Positions 1-11,905 are shown, numbered from the stretch's first letter. The stretch is DNA of 64,000 bases from Bolinopsis microptera (GCF_026151205.1 NC_087084.1:14152235-14216234); one strand, 5' to 3'. Notes: a model not told the origin generated them from the sequence alone. Numbers and translations: made by a program.

Positions 1-95
1 CAAAGCCAAACAAAGTCCGGACCCCCGATGAGGACTTCTTTCAGCGTCAGCTCCCCAGCTTATAACCGAGACCCAGCTGGACCTCCTAAAATCAA
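1..95 (+). CDS. possible internal exon, proline/serine-rich
   Basis: Frame 1 is open from the first base and ends at a good donor (AAG then GGTGAGC). It reads as a Pro/Ser-rich stretch (PPMRTSFSVSSPAYNRD). This would suit the hinge of the nuclear receptor whose ligand-binding exons follow at 1.7-3.0 kb, but nothing in the sequence proves the link and no DNA-binding domain is visible in the window. It could also be a chance open frame. Confidence 0.3.
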
Positions 96-1690
96 GGGTG
101 AGCTGCTTTTAAGACCAATAGGGGCAGGGGTTGTCATGATAAGTAATTGTAGTAATTTCAAGTGGAGTATGTAATTGTGTAATTAAGGGGAAAATTGTTT
201 GATTGAAGTGTTAAAATCTCGATTTCCCTGCAATTTCCCTTTCCCCAAACTGAGCGTTAAATAGGGTTTACATATCTTGTAAATGTTTTCAACTTTTGTC
301 TTAGCGCTCGCTGATTGCCCCTTCTGAAGTGTAAAAAAGTTGGCTACTGTGGAATTGATTTTACGCCCTTAAAAATTTTTTAACACTGACACAACCGGTG
401 AAAACCCGGGCTAAATCCGGCGAGACACGGACCAAAACGTGCTGTAGAACCGTGACTATAACCGGCTGTAGAAAAGTGCTTTGTCACGTGACAAAAAAGT
501 GCTTTAGAACACGGGGCTATAACCAGGTGGAAGGGGATACAACAGTGCTGTAGAAACCGTGACAACAGCCCCTTTTTCCCCAGTAAATCCCCGGAACGGA
601 TATACCCACGAGCGGTACCACTTCCGAGTCCCCGGGTCTTCTCCTTTAAAAATATCCAACCCCAACCCGGGGGATTCTGTCCCAAGGGGAACTGGTTGTA
701 GGTTTCGGTTCAAAGGGAATGGGGGCTGGTATTGGTCTCTAGGGGTGGGTCAAAAAAATTGGAAAAAGGCTTATGCTGGGAGGGGTGTACAATGTTGTTA
801 ATGAAAACCCGTTTTTTTTGGGGTAAATACCCCCCCTGTTTGTCATTCAAATTTAAAGTTTTCACATTTTTTTAGTAAAATTTGTAATTTTAAGCGAAAA
901 GGAAGTACTTCTTACGAGATAATAACCTTCCCCCAGTTAAGGGGGCCCCCAAGTCCCCTGGTTTTTAAAAAGACGTATATCAGGCTAACTGCCACGAGGC
1001 AAATTTGAACAGAAACTGCGAGTCGTAAACAAAGGTGGGATAATCACAATTGTACAAACAGCAAACCCTTTGAACTAAGAAAACATTAAACATTTGCAAA
1101 ACAATTGTATACAATCAGGATAAAATCTATTTTTGAATTGGGAAAACTTTTTAACACTTAGTACCTACGGTAGGATTACTTTTTGTAATTACCCCCTGAA
1201 ACCCATTGCAGTATTAATGCTGTGTTTAAAAAACTTTAAAAAATTTACCCTTTTTTTGTTTCCTTTTCTTATTCAAATTTTTTTTTGTGGAAGTAAGATC
1301 AATAATAAGTTTAATAGTTTTTTAAATTTAAACGTATGTCAGTGGGGATAATCCACAAATGGGGGAGTGAGAGCCTTTTTTTCAACACCCCCTGAACGAC
1401 CAAAAGCGCTCTTTCTTCCCGTGCCCTGAAACTTGTTTTTCCCTTTTCTGTTTTTCGCAGAACAAAAAGTGGGAGCGCTGGGAAAAAAAAAACTTTTTTA
1501 ATAGCAAACTTTTTTGAAATCCCCCGGGAGAGTTTTTTTCTCGAACCCCCATAAATCCTATTTCGGAAAACTGTGCTTTTAAAATTTAACAATCTGATTC
1601 CCTTGACCATCTAACTAATCATCAAATACTCACCTAACTAACGCCCCTTATGACGTCACGTGAGAGAAGAGTGACGTCACAAATACTCAC
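96..1690. other. non-coding stretch with long homopolymer runs
   Basis: I see no gene here. From about 360 to 1600 the sequence is unusually rich in runs of C, G, A and T of five to nine bases and looks unlike its neighbours. Either it is a degenerate repeat or the consensus is of low quality. The short open frames in it share no recognisable protein pattern. Confidence 0.5.
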
Positions 1691-1707
1691 CAAACTAACG
1701 CGCCCTT

Positions 1708-2976
1708 ATGACAGGACCGGATAACTTACTACTGGACAAAGACCTGGTAATATCCCGGACAAACCGGCAGTTCGAGGTAGCTATCAGGAATATTGTGTCC
1801 TTCATCATCGACACCATAGAGGACCCGCTCAAGGATGTTAAAACTGATCGGTATGAGTTAAGCCGGCTCAGACGAATCATTCTTTTAATACAAGTATAAG
1901 AATTTCGTATAATTTGGGTATTTTCATAGTTTTTAATTTCTTTCTGTTTGCAAAACTGCCTTACTTTCAGTTTCCAAGGATGTTAAAATATTTTTACCAA
2001 CACTTTAAAAGTTATCAATAGCAAATTTTCAGCTACAAAATCGACACATCAGAATCTAAAAGATCCGGAGGAGGTTAGAAAGTTACGACGAACTGAGCAC
2101 GTGCTTTTACAGAAATACACGGACAATACACAGGGCAGGTTAGTAGTGAGAGTCACGTGAGGGATAGTTTGACGTCACATGAGAGAGTGTGACGTCACGT
2201 GAGGGAGAGTGTGACGTTACTTTACGGAAGATGATAACCTCATTTGTTGTAAATCAATAAATATAGTAAGCTATTCAAATATTGAACCATAATTAATCAC
2301 AACCTCCTTTTATCCAATTATGCTATTTATCTGATAACATAATGGGGGGGGGGGGGGTCCAAGGGGAACTTTGGGGAACTTTGGGAAAGTCCCCCAAGAT
2401 TTCTGAAGTTCCCCAAAAAAAAGTTCCCCAAAACTCCCCAAAGTTCCCCAAAATTCCCCAAAATTATTCAAAATTATTCAAAATTATTCAAAATTTCTCT
2501 AATATACATTAATACCCATTAATGTTAACATGTATGTTATTATAAGGTATAATCTTAACTTACTTGTTGATACTTGCAGCATGATAATTTTTTTGGCATG
2601 ATAATTTTTTTTGGGGAACTTTGGGGAATTTTGGGGAACTTTCTGAAGTTCCCCAAAAAAAAGTTCCCAAAATTCCCCCAAAATTATTTGTTTCATTGAT
2701 AATTTTTTGGGGAACTTTGGGAAAGTCCCCAGGTTTCCTGAAGTTCCCCAAAAAAAAGTTCCCCAAAACTCCCCAAAGTTCCCCTTGGACCCCCCCCCCC
2801 CCCCCATAATGACTCTAATTACAGAACAATTCCAGGATAGGTGAGCTGCTACTCCTCCTCCCTCCCCTCACCACTGCTGGCACCCTCTTTGTAGAACACC
2901 TTCACTTGGAGAAAATTAGTCGGGACACTTTCGATAACCTCGTTGCTGCAGAACTCTTATTGGCCATGGGAAATGG
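1708..2976 (+). CDS. nuclear receptor ligand-binding domain, HNF4/NR2A-like (three exons)
   Basis: Ligand-regulated transcription factor fragment. Exon 1715-1893 encodes the helix region with IIDTIEDPLKDVKTDRYEL and LRRIILL. Exon 2033-2138 encodes LKDPEEVRKLRR. Exon 2836-2976 encodes RIGELLLLLPPL and ends with the AF-2-like AAELLLAM. The order and the GRFGELLLLLP-type signature match the C-terminal half of HNF4-type receptors. The 2138/2836 junction joins in phase (AG|G gives the Arg before IGELL). The 1893/2033 junction does not: the first exon ends in phase 0, but the open frame of the second needs one carried base. So a sequencing error, an unseen splice site or decay is possible. A poly-G MITE lies in the second intron. 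No DNA-binding domain is seen; it would lie upstream, or may be absent as in some early animals. The first ATG (1708) lies just before the likely acceptor and is probably not the start. Confidence 0.75.
2344..2805. mobile_element. poly-G-ended MITE, copy 1
   Basis: The element begins with 14 G and ends with 16 C. The termini continue as an inverted repeat (GGTCCAAGGGGAACTTTGGG). The interior is a diverged palindrome of GGGGAACTTT/AAAGTTCCCC units. It is flanked by ATAAT on both sides (5 to 7 bp target duplication, the last bases being ambiguous with the G/C run). It lies in an intron of the nuclear receptor gene and encodes no protein. Confidence 0.7.
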
Positions 2977-3563
2977 GTAATTTGTTGTCACGTGATGCGT
3001 TTTATGACGTCACGTGTTGCGTTGTATAACGTCACGTGTTGCGTTGTATAACGTCACGTGTTGCGTTGTATAAACAGGATTAAACATAAATTAAACAGGA
3101 TTAAACATAAATTTGTCAATGAGAGCCCTAACACTCACGTCTTGACTATACATCAATATAATAGAAATAAATAAATAAATAATGTGCAAGAGTTTTCTTA
3201 AAATAAAAATTAAAAATCATAAAAATTTAACTTCGTATAACGTCACGTGACGTCATTTTGCGTACCAGGGATCTGCAATTGGCTGAATGATTTATAAATT
3301 ACGGAACAAGAGGTTTCTGTTTTTCAAACTTACCCTTAAGATGTCCGGGATGTATTAAAATTTTGCAAGTCCTCTTTTATATACCCTTTTAATTAAAATC
3401 GTTAATTTCGTGATGTGTTGTGCGATTATTTTACCCCTGAAGATATTTGATTTTCCCAAACTATCAGATTATCGTTTTTATTACGTAGAAAGAAATGTTT
3501 GATATGTATTAATTATAAATACGTTAGTCCTAATTAGAAGTACGTACTACAGTGTAATAATAA

Positions 3564-3564
<1 letters not shown>
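2977..3564. other. non-coding, short tandem repeat
   Basis: Holds the 22 bp CACGTG-bearing repeat at about 2997-3075. I see no further exon of the receptor or any RNA gene. Confidence 0.5.
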
Positions 3565-3598
<34 letters not shown>

Positions 3599-4286
3599 AC
3601 CATATTAAAGTATATTAAAGTATATCCCCGGGTCAAAATCGGAAAAAATCTTACATTTTAATATACTTTAATATACCTACAATTAGAAGATTTATATTCT
3701 TCGTTAAGATTTACATGATGAACTATATTTTTCACTCAGATTCGCAAGATAAGCCTGTTTTAGGACTAGTACATGAATTTCCATCCAGATTGGTCAAAAA
3801 TTGGCTGAGCTATGAGCTTTAAAAAATATGCCCATATTTGGGCATACGCTTTAGCCCAAATTCGCTTTTGCCCAAATTCGATAAAATTTCAAATATTTTT
3901 TAATGAGACTAACTCTATGTGAAAGATATAACTCAGTGTTTGTTGAATATAGTGGATACTAAGTAAAAAGACCTCCATGAACAAAATTGGGAAAATTGCA
4001 CATAATATCTCGGTTCGGAATACTAGTCAAAATGACTTCATTAAAATTGAAATAACTCCATCAGTTTTCAATATTTTTTCAAGAACTTTTTGGAATCGAT
4101 TAAGAATTGCATTTCAAGCTTATTTTGGGCAACAATTTTCGATGTAGGCCTCCAAGGATAGGGATATATTAAAGTATATTGTAGGTATATTAAAGTATAT
4201 TAAAGTATATCCCCGGGTCAAAATTGGGAAAAATCCTACATTTTAATATACTTTAATATGGTTGGCCCCCCCCCCCCCCCCCCCCC
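3565..4286. mobile_element. poly-G-ended MITE, copy 2
   Basis: Starts with about 32 G and ends with about 21 C. Inside these the inverted repeat reads CAACCATATTAAAGTATATT. Both sides carry AATAAC (3559-3564 and 4287-4292), a 6 bp target duplication, or 7 bp if the next G is counted. The 722 bp interior encodes no protein. Part of it (about 3940-4090) is found as a diverged inverted copy at about 4790-4990. Confidence 0.75.
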
Positions 4287-5960
4287 AATAACGTCCTTTA
4301 TAATAACCTGTGAGACTTGAGCTTTTTAATGTTTAAGTTCGTCAGTTACTTCCCAATTGATGTTTTATTTTCGAAAATGGTTTTGATTTATGTTTGTGCC
4401 TTCGGTTATGCACTCAAAATATGTCTTTAACTTTGTAAGGTTTCTACTGAATGGCAGCCACTTGAGACTTTTATACTTTTTATCGACTCTAGAGTCTAGA
4501 TCTAACGGTTAGCTGTTTAATTTTACGAGGTGTTGTCGTACTTTCATAAGATGTACGTGTTGAAGGTGAGTTCCTTGTGTTTATAGTTTTAAAGTGGAGA
4601 TAGTTATGTTTTTAATCGAATATGTTAATGATACAAGAGATTTATTTTTATTCAGATCTAAATCGTAGTCTTGTTTTGTCAAACTTTATTGTAAAGTCAA
4701 CCTTGCATTTTGCAATAATTTAAAAATCAAACTACAGGGTGCTGGGTGGATTATACTTAACCACTTTTTAAAATCAAAAATCCGTTTTCAAAATAATGTG
4801 GAAATGCGATTTCAGGTCGATTCCGAAAATTTCATGCAAAAATTTTGAAAACTGATTGAGTTGTTACAATTTTAATGAGATCAATTCCGCGAACCAAGAT
4901 ACGGGCAATTTAATTTAGTTCATTTTTGTGTGTCTTTCTCGCCTTAGTATCCACATTTAAACAGATATAAAGCTATAACTTACAGAGAATATGTACATGG
5001 TTGCCTCAACACTGTTGACTATATATACATAATAGTATGACTGAAAATTGTCAACCCGTGATTATTAAACGAAAAATAAATAATAAATTAAACATGATTT
5101 ATAATTTAAAAACTGTAAACCACAAACTGAATTATCGCTTAAATTTCGCGCTCACTAAATCGCTCGCCCAAACTTTTTTCATTTAACTGTTAATGCGTAT
5201 TTTCGCATTGGATAAATTGCAATATTGGTTTGGCTGTCAGGAGTGCTGCGCTGGTTCTATATATCCTCAGTATTTTGCTTCAAGATCAGTTAACGTCTAT
5301 CCTTAATAACACCTTATTTAGTTATTCTATACTTCATATTTGACTACACTATTTACTCGATTAAAAGTCTGTGATGCATGATCAAAGGTATGTTAATTTC
5401 GAGTGATTAAAACTTAAAGTTCATCGCCAATGGTCAATTTGTGCTTTCGTTAACAATTTCAGGTTTACTGCCGAGTTTTTGTTGGGTTGACCATTTTGTG
5501 GAAATCTACCGGATCAGGATGTCTCTATCCATTCGTGTCCTACTAAAGCTTCATCAAAAACAAGGTACATATACGTACACTTAGAACACCTTCACCATTC
5601 AACTCTACTCCAGCTTCTATCAATCACGATTTTTCACTATCGCTGTTTCATACATCTTTCAGCAGTGCAACGTCATTATAAGCAGCTGTTTCTGGTTTCG
5701 ATTGTTAATCATATTTTTGAGGTTTGAAGTGTCGTTGAAGTGTCATGAATTTGCTGGTTTGTAAAATTAGGTGGCTTACGTAATAATATCGATTGACAGC
5801 AATGTAAACAATGTAAATGTTAGTGAACACTCAAATTATTTGTTGTCATTCCTTATTTATGGTTGTTCTTGTCTCAGTGATTTTATGTAGTCGCAATTTA
5901 TTTAAGCTGGCTATCAAAACCTTCCCCAGCTTGTTTTAACATAATATAAATATAATTTGA
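4287..5960. other. non-coding, diverged repeat copy
   Basis: The stretch 4790-4990 is a diverged reverse-complement relative of the interior of the element at 3565-4286. A possible exon (5462-5561, acceptor TTTCAG, donor AAG|GTACAT, encoding IRMSLSIRVLLKLHQK) is open in one frame, but I cannot connect it to a gene. Confidence 0.4.
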
Positions 5961-5972
5961 AATCATAATTGG

Positions 5973-6200
5973 ACAGTGGTCTCCCAAAGAGTGCTCCTTG
6001 AAATACCCAAACTCAGACGCCTAACATCACTGCACCAGCAATATGAATTATCATGTAGAAAGGAAACCAATCTCACTGCTCAATTCCCATTAAACGATTT
6101 TATATTTAGATCTTCTAAAATCTGGAGCACGTCATAGCACCAAAACTCAAGCTTCTTGACTACTCCTATAAAGATAACCTCGCTCAAAGATATAACATCC
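5973..6200 (+). pseudogene. possible 3' tail of a LINE ORF2
   Basis: An open frame without ATG reads LTSLHQQYELSC and then FIFRSSKIW before a stop near 6137. After a frame change PKLKLLDYSYKDN follows. FIFRSSKIW resembles the C-terminal tail of the LINE ORF2 at 54-57 kb (FIYQSTKMW) and of other CR1-like ORF2 proteins. The piece is short, so the call is tentative. Confidence 0.35.
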
Positions 6201-6560
6201 GATAACTCGCTTCAATAACAAATAATATATACTACGAACACTGTATATACTTATAATATACTTTATTATCTTTACTCATGTATCCATGGTAAAATTGTCG
6301 TCCAAACTTGTTGTTATCTTAGCTTAAATATTTGACATGAAATTAGTGTTGTTTATACATTAAAATTAGTGTTGTTACATTAAAAGCCCTTTCTTGAATC
6401 AACTGTATCGTCCATACTCCTTATATGGAGTTTTCTTGCTTTTCAAACTAAAATTAGATATAAATGATTTCGGGAATGCACCTAAAATTGAAAATTCTAT
6501 AAAATGTGACAGAATTCACCTCATTTCCCAATATATGTATAATGTATATATATATATATA

Positions 6561-8769
6561 TGGACACGTTCATTTGAGTTTGAGGATATTGGTAAACAAA
6601 AATAATAGCGTTTTCGACGATAGTGGCTTAATTTTGACATCTATTAACTTAGCACGTTCAGAAGTTCTGAACATTAGCCACGTAACACATACTCCCATAT
6701 GCACTACTCAGAAAGAAAATCTATTGTTGTTAAGCACTATAATGTTTCAAATGTCACATTTTGTGTGACTTAGTTAACTGTAGTTGTCTAATTATCATTC
6801 CTTGGTCCGAAATATAGTAGATTAGGTCAATCTAACAATTATGATACAACATTGGTAAGGGCACAAAGGGCACGGATCGAACGGTTACAAGGCAATATTT
6901 GGGTAACTTTGTCACAGTCAGAATATCATACCTCTATTCTACTGTGAGGTGTCCTCAAAACCCTTTTAACTCATTATTTGATGGTTGATGTACCCATCAT
7001 AGCCCTAAAATATGTTGTTTTGAATAGTTAGCTAATACAGGCACTTGGTTATTGGGAAATGAGGTTAATTCTGTCACAATATATGGAATTTTAAATTTTG
7101 GGCGAATTATTTATATCTGATTTTGATTTGAAAGGCGGGTAAACTTTATATGATGACAATGCAGTTGATGCAAGTTAAGATCAGTTGATGTTTACATTGT
7201 CACAAAAATGAAAAATGATACGAAATCGTAAATAGGTTAAAACCAATGATTATAGACTGAAATAGTCTCTTATAATAACTCTTATAATAACTGATGTGAC
7301 AAAGTAAACATTTCTTGCCCCTATTTTGAAGATCTATATATCCTGTAACTCTATTAGAATTCAACATTCTCTCAGAAAAAATTGGTAGAATATTGTCCAG
7401 AACATCAGAGCTCAAGTTTAACAATTTTAGGTTAAATTTGTCAAAGTCACTAAAAATGTGACAAAATTACCTTTTCCTGCCCCAACAATTTCAAGATAGT
7501 GTGTAAAAATTAGCATAAGCTGGTTTATTACCTATATAAATCAATCCAAACTACAAAAGAATATATAATGTTAATGTGATGACGATTACCTAACTCTAAT
7601 AATAACTGATGTGACAAAGTAAACATGCCTTGCCCCTATTTTGGAGATCTATAACTCTATTAGAATTCAACATTCTTTCAGAAACGATTGGTAGAATATT
7701 GTCCAGAACATCAGAGCTCAAGTTTAACAATTTTAGGTTAAATTTGTCAAAGTCACTGAAAATGTGACAAAATTAACTTTCCCTGCCCCAACAATATCAA
7801 GATAGTGTGTTAAAATTGGCATAGGATGCTTTGTTGCCTATATTAATCGATCCAAACTACGAAAAAAGATCTGTTAATGTGATGACGATTACCTAACTCT
7901 TATAATAACTGATGTGACAAAGTAAACATGTCTTGTCCCTATTTTGAAGAACTATACCTCTATTAAAATAATATGTAACTTTATCATCAAAACAATTTCG
8001 ATAAACTAGTTATTTTGTTATACTAATTTTTGTGTGACGAAATTACCCTATTTTTTACCATGTTGCGGTAGTTTAATTGTGACACTGTTAACATATTACA
8101 CCCGATAATGATTTATGTGACTAGCGCATGGTACTAGCAGTGTTGTTTGATCCATAGTACGTAATATAAGGGGTTTAAGCTGGTATATCATTATTTGTTC
8201 AATTTCACACATGTTCAGATATCATCAAGATTATGTGACAAAGTAAACTTGTTTGTGCCTTCTGTGTTTTAATTCCTTACGACTATATGCAATATAATAA
8301 CAATTCCTAGCACTTCCAGGCCATCAAATAAACCTACACTACTCAGCATTGCTTATCAGGGTGCCCTAAACATTCTTCACATATTTTCTTAAATGTGTGA
8401 CAGAGTAAACCTGGGTGCACCATCTAACGAAAAAAATCGTCAAATATGTGGGTAATGGTCATATGTACCCATCCAATCAACTGGACACTCAAAAATTTGG
8501 TCAAAAACGGCAGCAAGGGGTCCATATTTACTCCGTCACATGTTTATAGTGTGACAATGTAACCATTTCCGTGCCGGCCGTATTTAAGCGATATCTTATC
8601 ATCTGATTAAGATATCGTTATGTGACAAAGTAAGCCTAGAGGATGAGACGATTATCCTAACCATCAAGGGTTTGTGTAATTTCATAGTGTGACAAATTCA
8701 ACTACACTGTGCCTTTTAATAGGGTCACTTATATTTACCAATATCCTCAAACTCAAATGAACGTGTCCA
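6561..8769. mobile_element. 2.2 kb non-coding transposon with perfect 36 bp inverted ends
   Basis: The left end TGGACACGTTCATTTGAGTT is repeated exactly in inverted form at 8734-8769, and identity runs about 36 bp (to GATATTGGTAAA). Both ends abut TA repeats, so the target duplication is probably TA-rich and cannot be sized. No transposase is encoded. The interior carries about ten degenerate copies of GTGACAAAGTAAAC, some in a ~310 bp tandem repeat. Relatives lie at 10640-10959 (inverted) and about 11780-11905. Confidence 0.65.
7270..7960. repeat. ~310 bp tandem repeat inside the 2.2 kb transposon
   Basis: Just over two copies are spaced by about 318 and 306 bases. Each starts with AACTGATGTGACAAAGTAAAC (7280s, 7600s, 7900s) and continues through TTGGTAGAATATTGTCCAGA and a second GTCAAAGTCACT motif. 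A more diverged copy of the core is at 8230. Confidence 0.7.
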
Positions 8770-8770
8770 T

Positions 8771-9004
8771 ATATATTTCGTTGCTGTACTCCTACACATT
8801 AAAAGTCGGTGTTGATTAGATCTTCGAAATAAGTCTTTGCATCATTTTATTAAACATCGTTATCTCAAATTATTTGTTATATAGTAGTGTTGAAAGTATT
8901 AAAATATATATATATTTTGTTGCTGTACTCCTACACATTAAAAGTCGGTGTTGATTAGATCTTCGAAATAAGTCTTTGCATCATTTTATTAAACATCGTT
9001 ATCT
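8771..9004. repeat. 95 bp direct repeat next to the Penelope-like element
   Basis: Two almost identical copies (8771-8865 and 8910-9004) begin at TTGCTGTACTCCTACACATT and end at AAACATCGTTATCT, separated by about 44 bp. They sit 3' of the Penelope-like ORF on its own strand. Penelope-like elements often carry such repeats, so they probably belong to that insertion. Confidence 0.6.
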
Positions 9005-9582
9005 GAGATAAAATTGTTCTAAAAGCAACTGGAATATTCACAAATCTTTAAAATAACTTACAAACTAGGAAAGGGAAACAAGTCTTAGGAAGACATACAA
9101 AACTATGTGACTTAAAACGGTACAAAACTAAAATATACTGAGTATAAATAATCAAATGAAAAGAATGGCTGAGTACATTTTATCTAATTTCTATTAAAGA
9201 TTAGTTTCTCGGAGAAAGCTAGATTCTGATTTCTCTGAATCAAGCAGTAAAAATATATAAATAGTAATGAATATAACACGTCTCTGATAGCAATATTGTA
9301 AACTAAACACGGGTTTATAGGCTAAGATCATGTTAAATAAAATAAATAAACTAAACACTAAGCTCCAGCGGATTTAATAAGGATGTGGTTACTATCGAGG
9401 GTGTTCATACCCACATAACGCTCAAGGGTTTTCAATTGGGTCTGGTAGAACCCCTCTCTAGCTTCCATGGCCTTTTCCCTATCTGCTTGACTTATTTCAG
9501 GTTTAAATTCTAAAGCGTCCACTATAATAACAGAAAGGTGCGTACTAAGTGAAGAGTTATATAAGGCTACAGAACTAAAATC

Positions 9583-10640
9583 TTAATCATGATCAATATC
9601 TAAAAAGTGATTTACTAACTTACAACTTCTGATACCTTTCTTAATGTGGCTCTTATGATTAGAAAATCTCTTAGGGAGATTAGAAGTAGTATTTCCTACA
9701 TACGACTGTTTACAAGTTCTACACTCCATTAAATAAATAAGGTTATTACTCTGACAAGTTATATATTTAGTAATAGGGAAAACTTGTTTGGAATGGTGAC
9801 TACTAAATTTGGAACAAGGGGACAGGAAACTTTGCTTACAAACATAGCATTTTCCACAGGCATGGCACCCTGCGTTGTCAGCCTCCCGAACAGCCGGCAA
9901 TATTGCAGCGTCTGGTTCAAGAAATTGACTAGCAGTGGCTTCTCCATCTCTATCAATGCTTACAGTTCCACCAGCACGATACTTATTGAGTACAAGCATG
10001 CCACCGATAGTTTGATTCTTTCGGTGACTTACAAATACACTGTCAGCACGTACTAGCTTCTTCAAGGCTGGATCGAGATTAAGAAGGTGCTTATACTTGT
10101 GAATAATGCTCCCCATGTTGGGAAGTGCTGGATTCTGATCCATCACCATGGGTATTAGACAAGTAGTCGTCTCATCCTTATTTTTAGGGGCATACAAGGT
10201 TTTCCTATTGGTTATATCACTAAATTTGTTGAAAGCATCGTCTACAATACTAGAATGGTAACCACGGGCTACAAGGTAACCAGTATATACCTCCCTTTGC
10301 TCTAAGAAATTAGTGTCTTCACTATTGTTCTGACTCACACGCCTCGCCACACCATAGGGTATGTTTTTGAGAACATGGCTCCTATGACATGAGGTGGGGA
10401 TGAGATAGCAGTGGGTGTCACTGGGCTTAGAGTAAAGTTTGGTATGAATAACATCGCCAACAGCATAGACATAGGTGTCTAAAAACTCAACACCATCCTT
10501 GGCCTTAGAGTAGTCGTAAGTAAACACAAGGTCCGGATGGATACTATTGAGCCATTCCATAAATTGTAGAAGCTCCTCAACACTACCAGGCCAGGCCATG
10601 TATATATCGTTATATATATGTAATAAACAAGTGCGTACTG
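9583..10640 (-). pseudogene. Penelope-like reverse transcriptase C-terminus with GIY-YIG endonuclease (truncated)
   Basis: The frame is open to 10662, but the first residues there (NSCLIHAVRT) come from the adjoining transposon end: the same bases occur in inverted form at about 7020. True Penelope sequence begins about IYNDIYMAW, which matches the catalytic YIDD region with D lost. It continues with FLDTYVY, the SDTHCYLIPTSCH-type motif (family: SCHP), a Cys-rich linker (CHACGKCYVC) and the GIY-YIG part (IYLMEC..CKQSYVG, then KRFSNH). The element family copies RNA at nicked ends, and GIY-YIG supplies the nick. Without the N-terminal palm and fingers it is inactive. Confidence 0.8.
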
Positions 10641-10959
10641 CGTGTATTAGGCAACTATTCAAAACAGCATATTTTAGGGCTGCAATCGATGGAAGAACCT
10701 TCGCATAATAAGTTAAAAGGGTTTTGAGGACACCTCATAGTAAAAAAGAGGTATCGTGGAGTGTATTATGCGGAGTGTGACAAAGTTATGTTATTGATTG
10801 GACAGCTACAGTTGACTACGTCACAAAAATGTGACATTTCAGAACATTTCAGAACTTCTGAACATGCTAAGTTAATAGATGCCAAAATGAAGCCACTATA
10901 GTCGAAAACACTATTATTTTCATTTACCAATATATCCTCAAATTAAATGAACGTGTCCA
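10640..10959 (-). mobile_element. inverted partial copy of the 2.2 kb transposon end
   Basis: Read on the minus strand from 10959 it repeats the left end of the element at 6561: TGGACACGTTCATTT, then GTGGCTT, GAGGTGTCCTCAAAACCC, CCTAAAATATG and TTTTGAATAGTT. Identity is about 80-85% by eye. It stops where Penelope sequence begins. Confidence 0.65.
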
Positions 10960-11505
10960 TAAACAATCTAATAACTAAAAAATCCGTGTAATATTGCATC
11001 TACTGATAAATATTTTGGGTTCAGTCTTCTTAAAAGGGAAAACATTCCGTATGTTTCTTTATCACTCATAATTCTAAAACACTCAAAAATATACGGACGC
11101 ATAGATTCATTCTTAATTGTCCAATACTATAGCCCTGCTTGTTCAATTTCGCGACATGATGCTATAATTAGAAATATCATAAGTAATACTAGAGACAGTA
11201 TGACTAAAACTACCACGTACGCACGCACTCGTTACTTTTTCTGATAAAACGTGTGAGAAATGGTTACTGCAATATAGTTTCCGTAGTATAGGTGCAAATT
11301 GTACATTATAGTTATTACATATTATTATTATTAGTATCACAGATAAGAGTCAATACTAATATATGGAATTCTGCAATAGATGTTGGAATTAATTGGTATC
11401 CGCCCTCTGATCACGTGTCTTTTCTAACAGCTTTTCTATGTTACGCTTGTTGCGTGTTAAATTATTTCCAGTTAACAATTGAGCACATCCTTTCGTCACA
11501 GCCAG

Positions 11506-11727
11506 TATGGTATCTGGTATCTGGTATCTGGTATCTGGTATCTGGTATCTTGTATCTGGTATCTGGTATCTGGTATCTGGTATCTGGTATCTTGTATCTG
11601 GTATCTGGTATCTGGTATCTGGTATCTGGTATCTGGTATCTTGTATCTGGTATCTGGTATCTTGTATCTGGTATCTGGTATCTGGTATCTAGTATCTGGT
11701 ATCTGGTATCTGGTATCTGGTATCTGG
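11506..11727. repeat. (GGTATCT)n heptamer array
   Basis: About 32 copies of a 7 bp unit with occasional TTGTATCT or TAGTATCT variants. Because 7 is not a multiple of 3 the array is open in several frames, which gives spurious repetitive open frames on both strands. Confidence 0.95.
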
Positions 11728-11779
11728 TAATTATCCCGTATATCGCAAATTTTAGTAGTTATATTAAATCGTTCCATCA

Positions 11780-11905
11780 ACTGGAAAGTTGAAAAGTTGG
11801 CGAAACATGGTAAAACTCCTTCACATGTGTAACTGTATAGTATGACAAAGTTTACATCTCACTCCCGGCCGAATTTAAGCGATATAATCTACCAATATCC
11901 TCAAC
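11780..11905. repeat. remnant of the 2.2 kb transposon family
   Basis: Resembles 8510-8600 and the right end of the element (GTGTAACTGTATAGTATGACAAAG, CGGCCGAATTTAAGCGATAT, then ACCAATATCCTCAA). Confidence 0.45.

Larger units (their letters stand above)
1640..3260. promoter_or_regulatory. clustered CRE/E-box composite motifs
   Basis: The string TGACGTCACGTG, or a one-base variant, recurs near 1650-1680, 2152-2215, 2988-3062 and 3238-3258. It joins a palindromic CRE (TGACGTCA) to an E-box (CACGTG). Around 2997-3075 it is carried by a 22 bp tandem repeat (three copies, core CACGTGTTGCGTTGTATAAC). The clustering is seen directly; a regulatory role is only inferred. Confidence 0.35.
8771..10640 (-). 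mobile_element. 5'-truncated Penelope-like retroelement
   Basis: Contains the 95 bp direct repeats, about 580 bp of 3' non-coding sequence (9005-9582) and the 3' part of a Penelope-like reverse transcriptase/GIY-YIG ORF. It lies between two pieces of the same inverted-repeat transposon family, showing it inserted into or next to that element. The 5' end near 10640 cuts the reverse transcriptase just before its catalytic motif. Confidence 0.75.

Noticed and set aside
6394-6768. 124-codon plus-strand frame
   Set aside because: It overlaps the transposon terminus at 6561, contains the TA repeat, and the same terminus elsewhere is not open.
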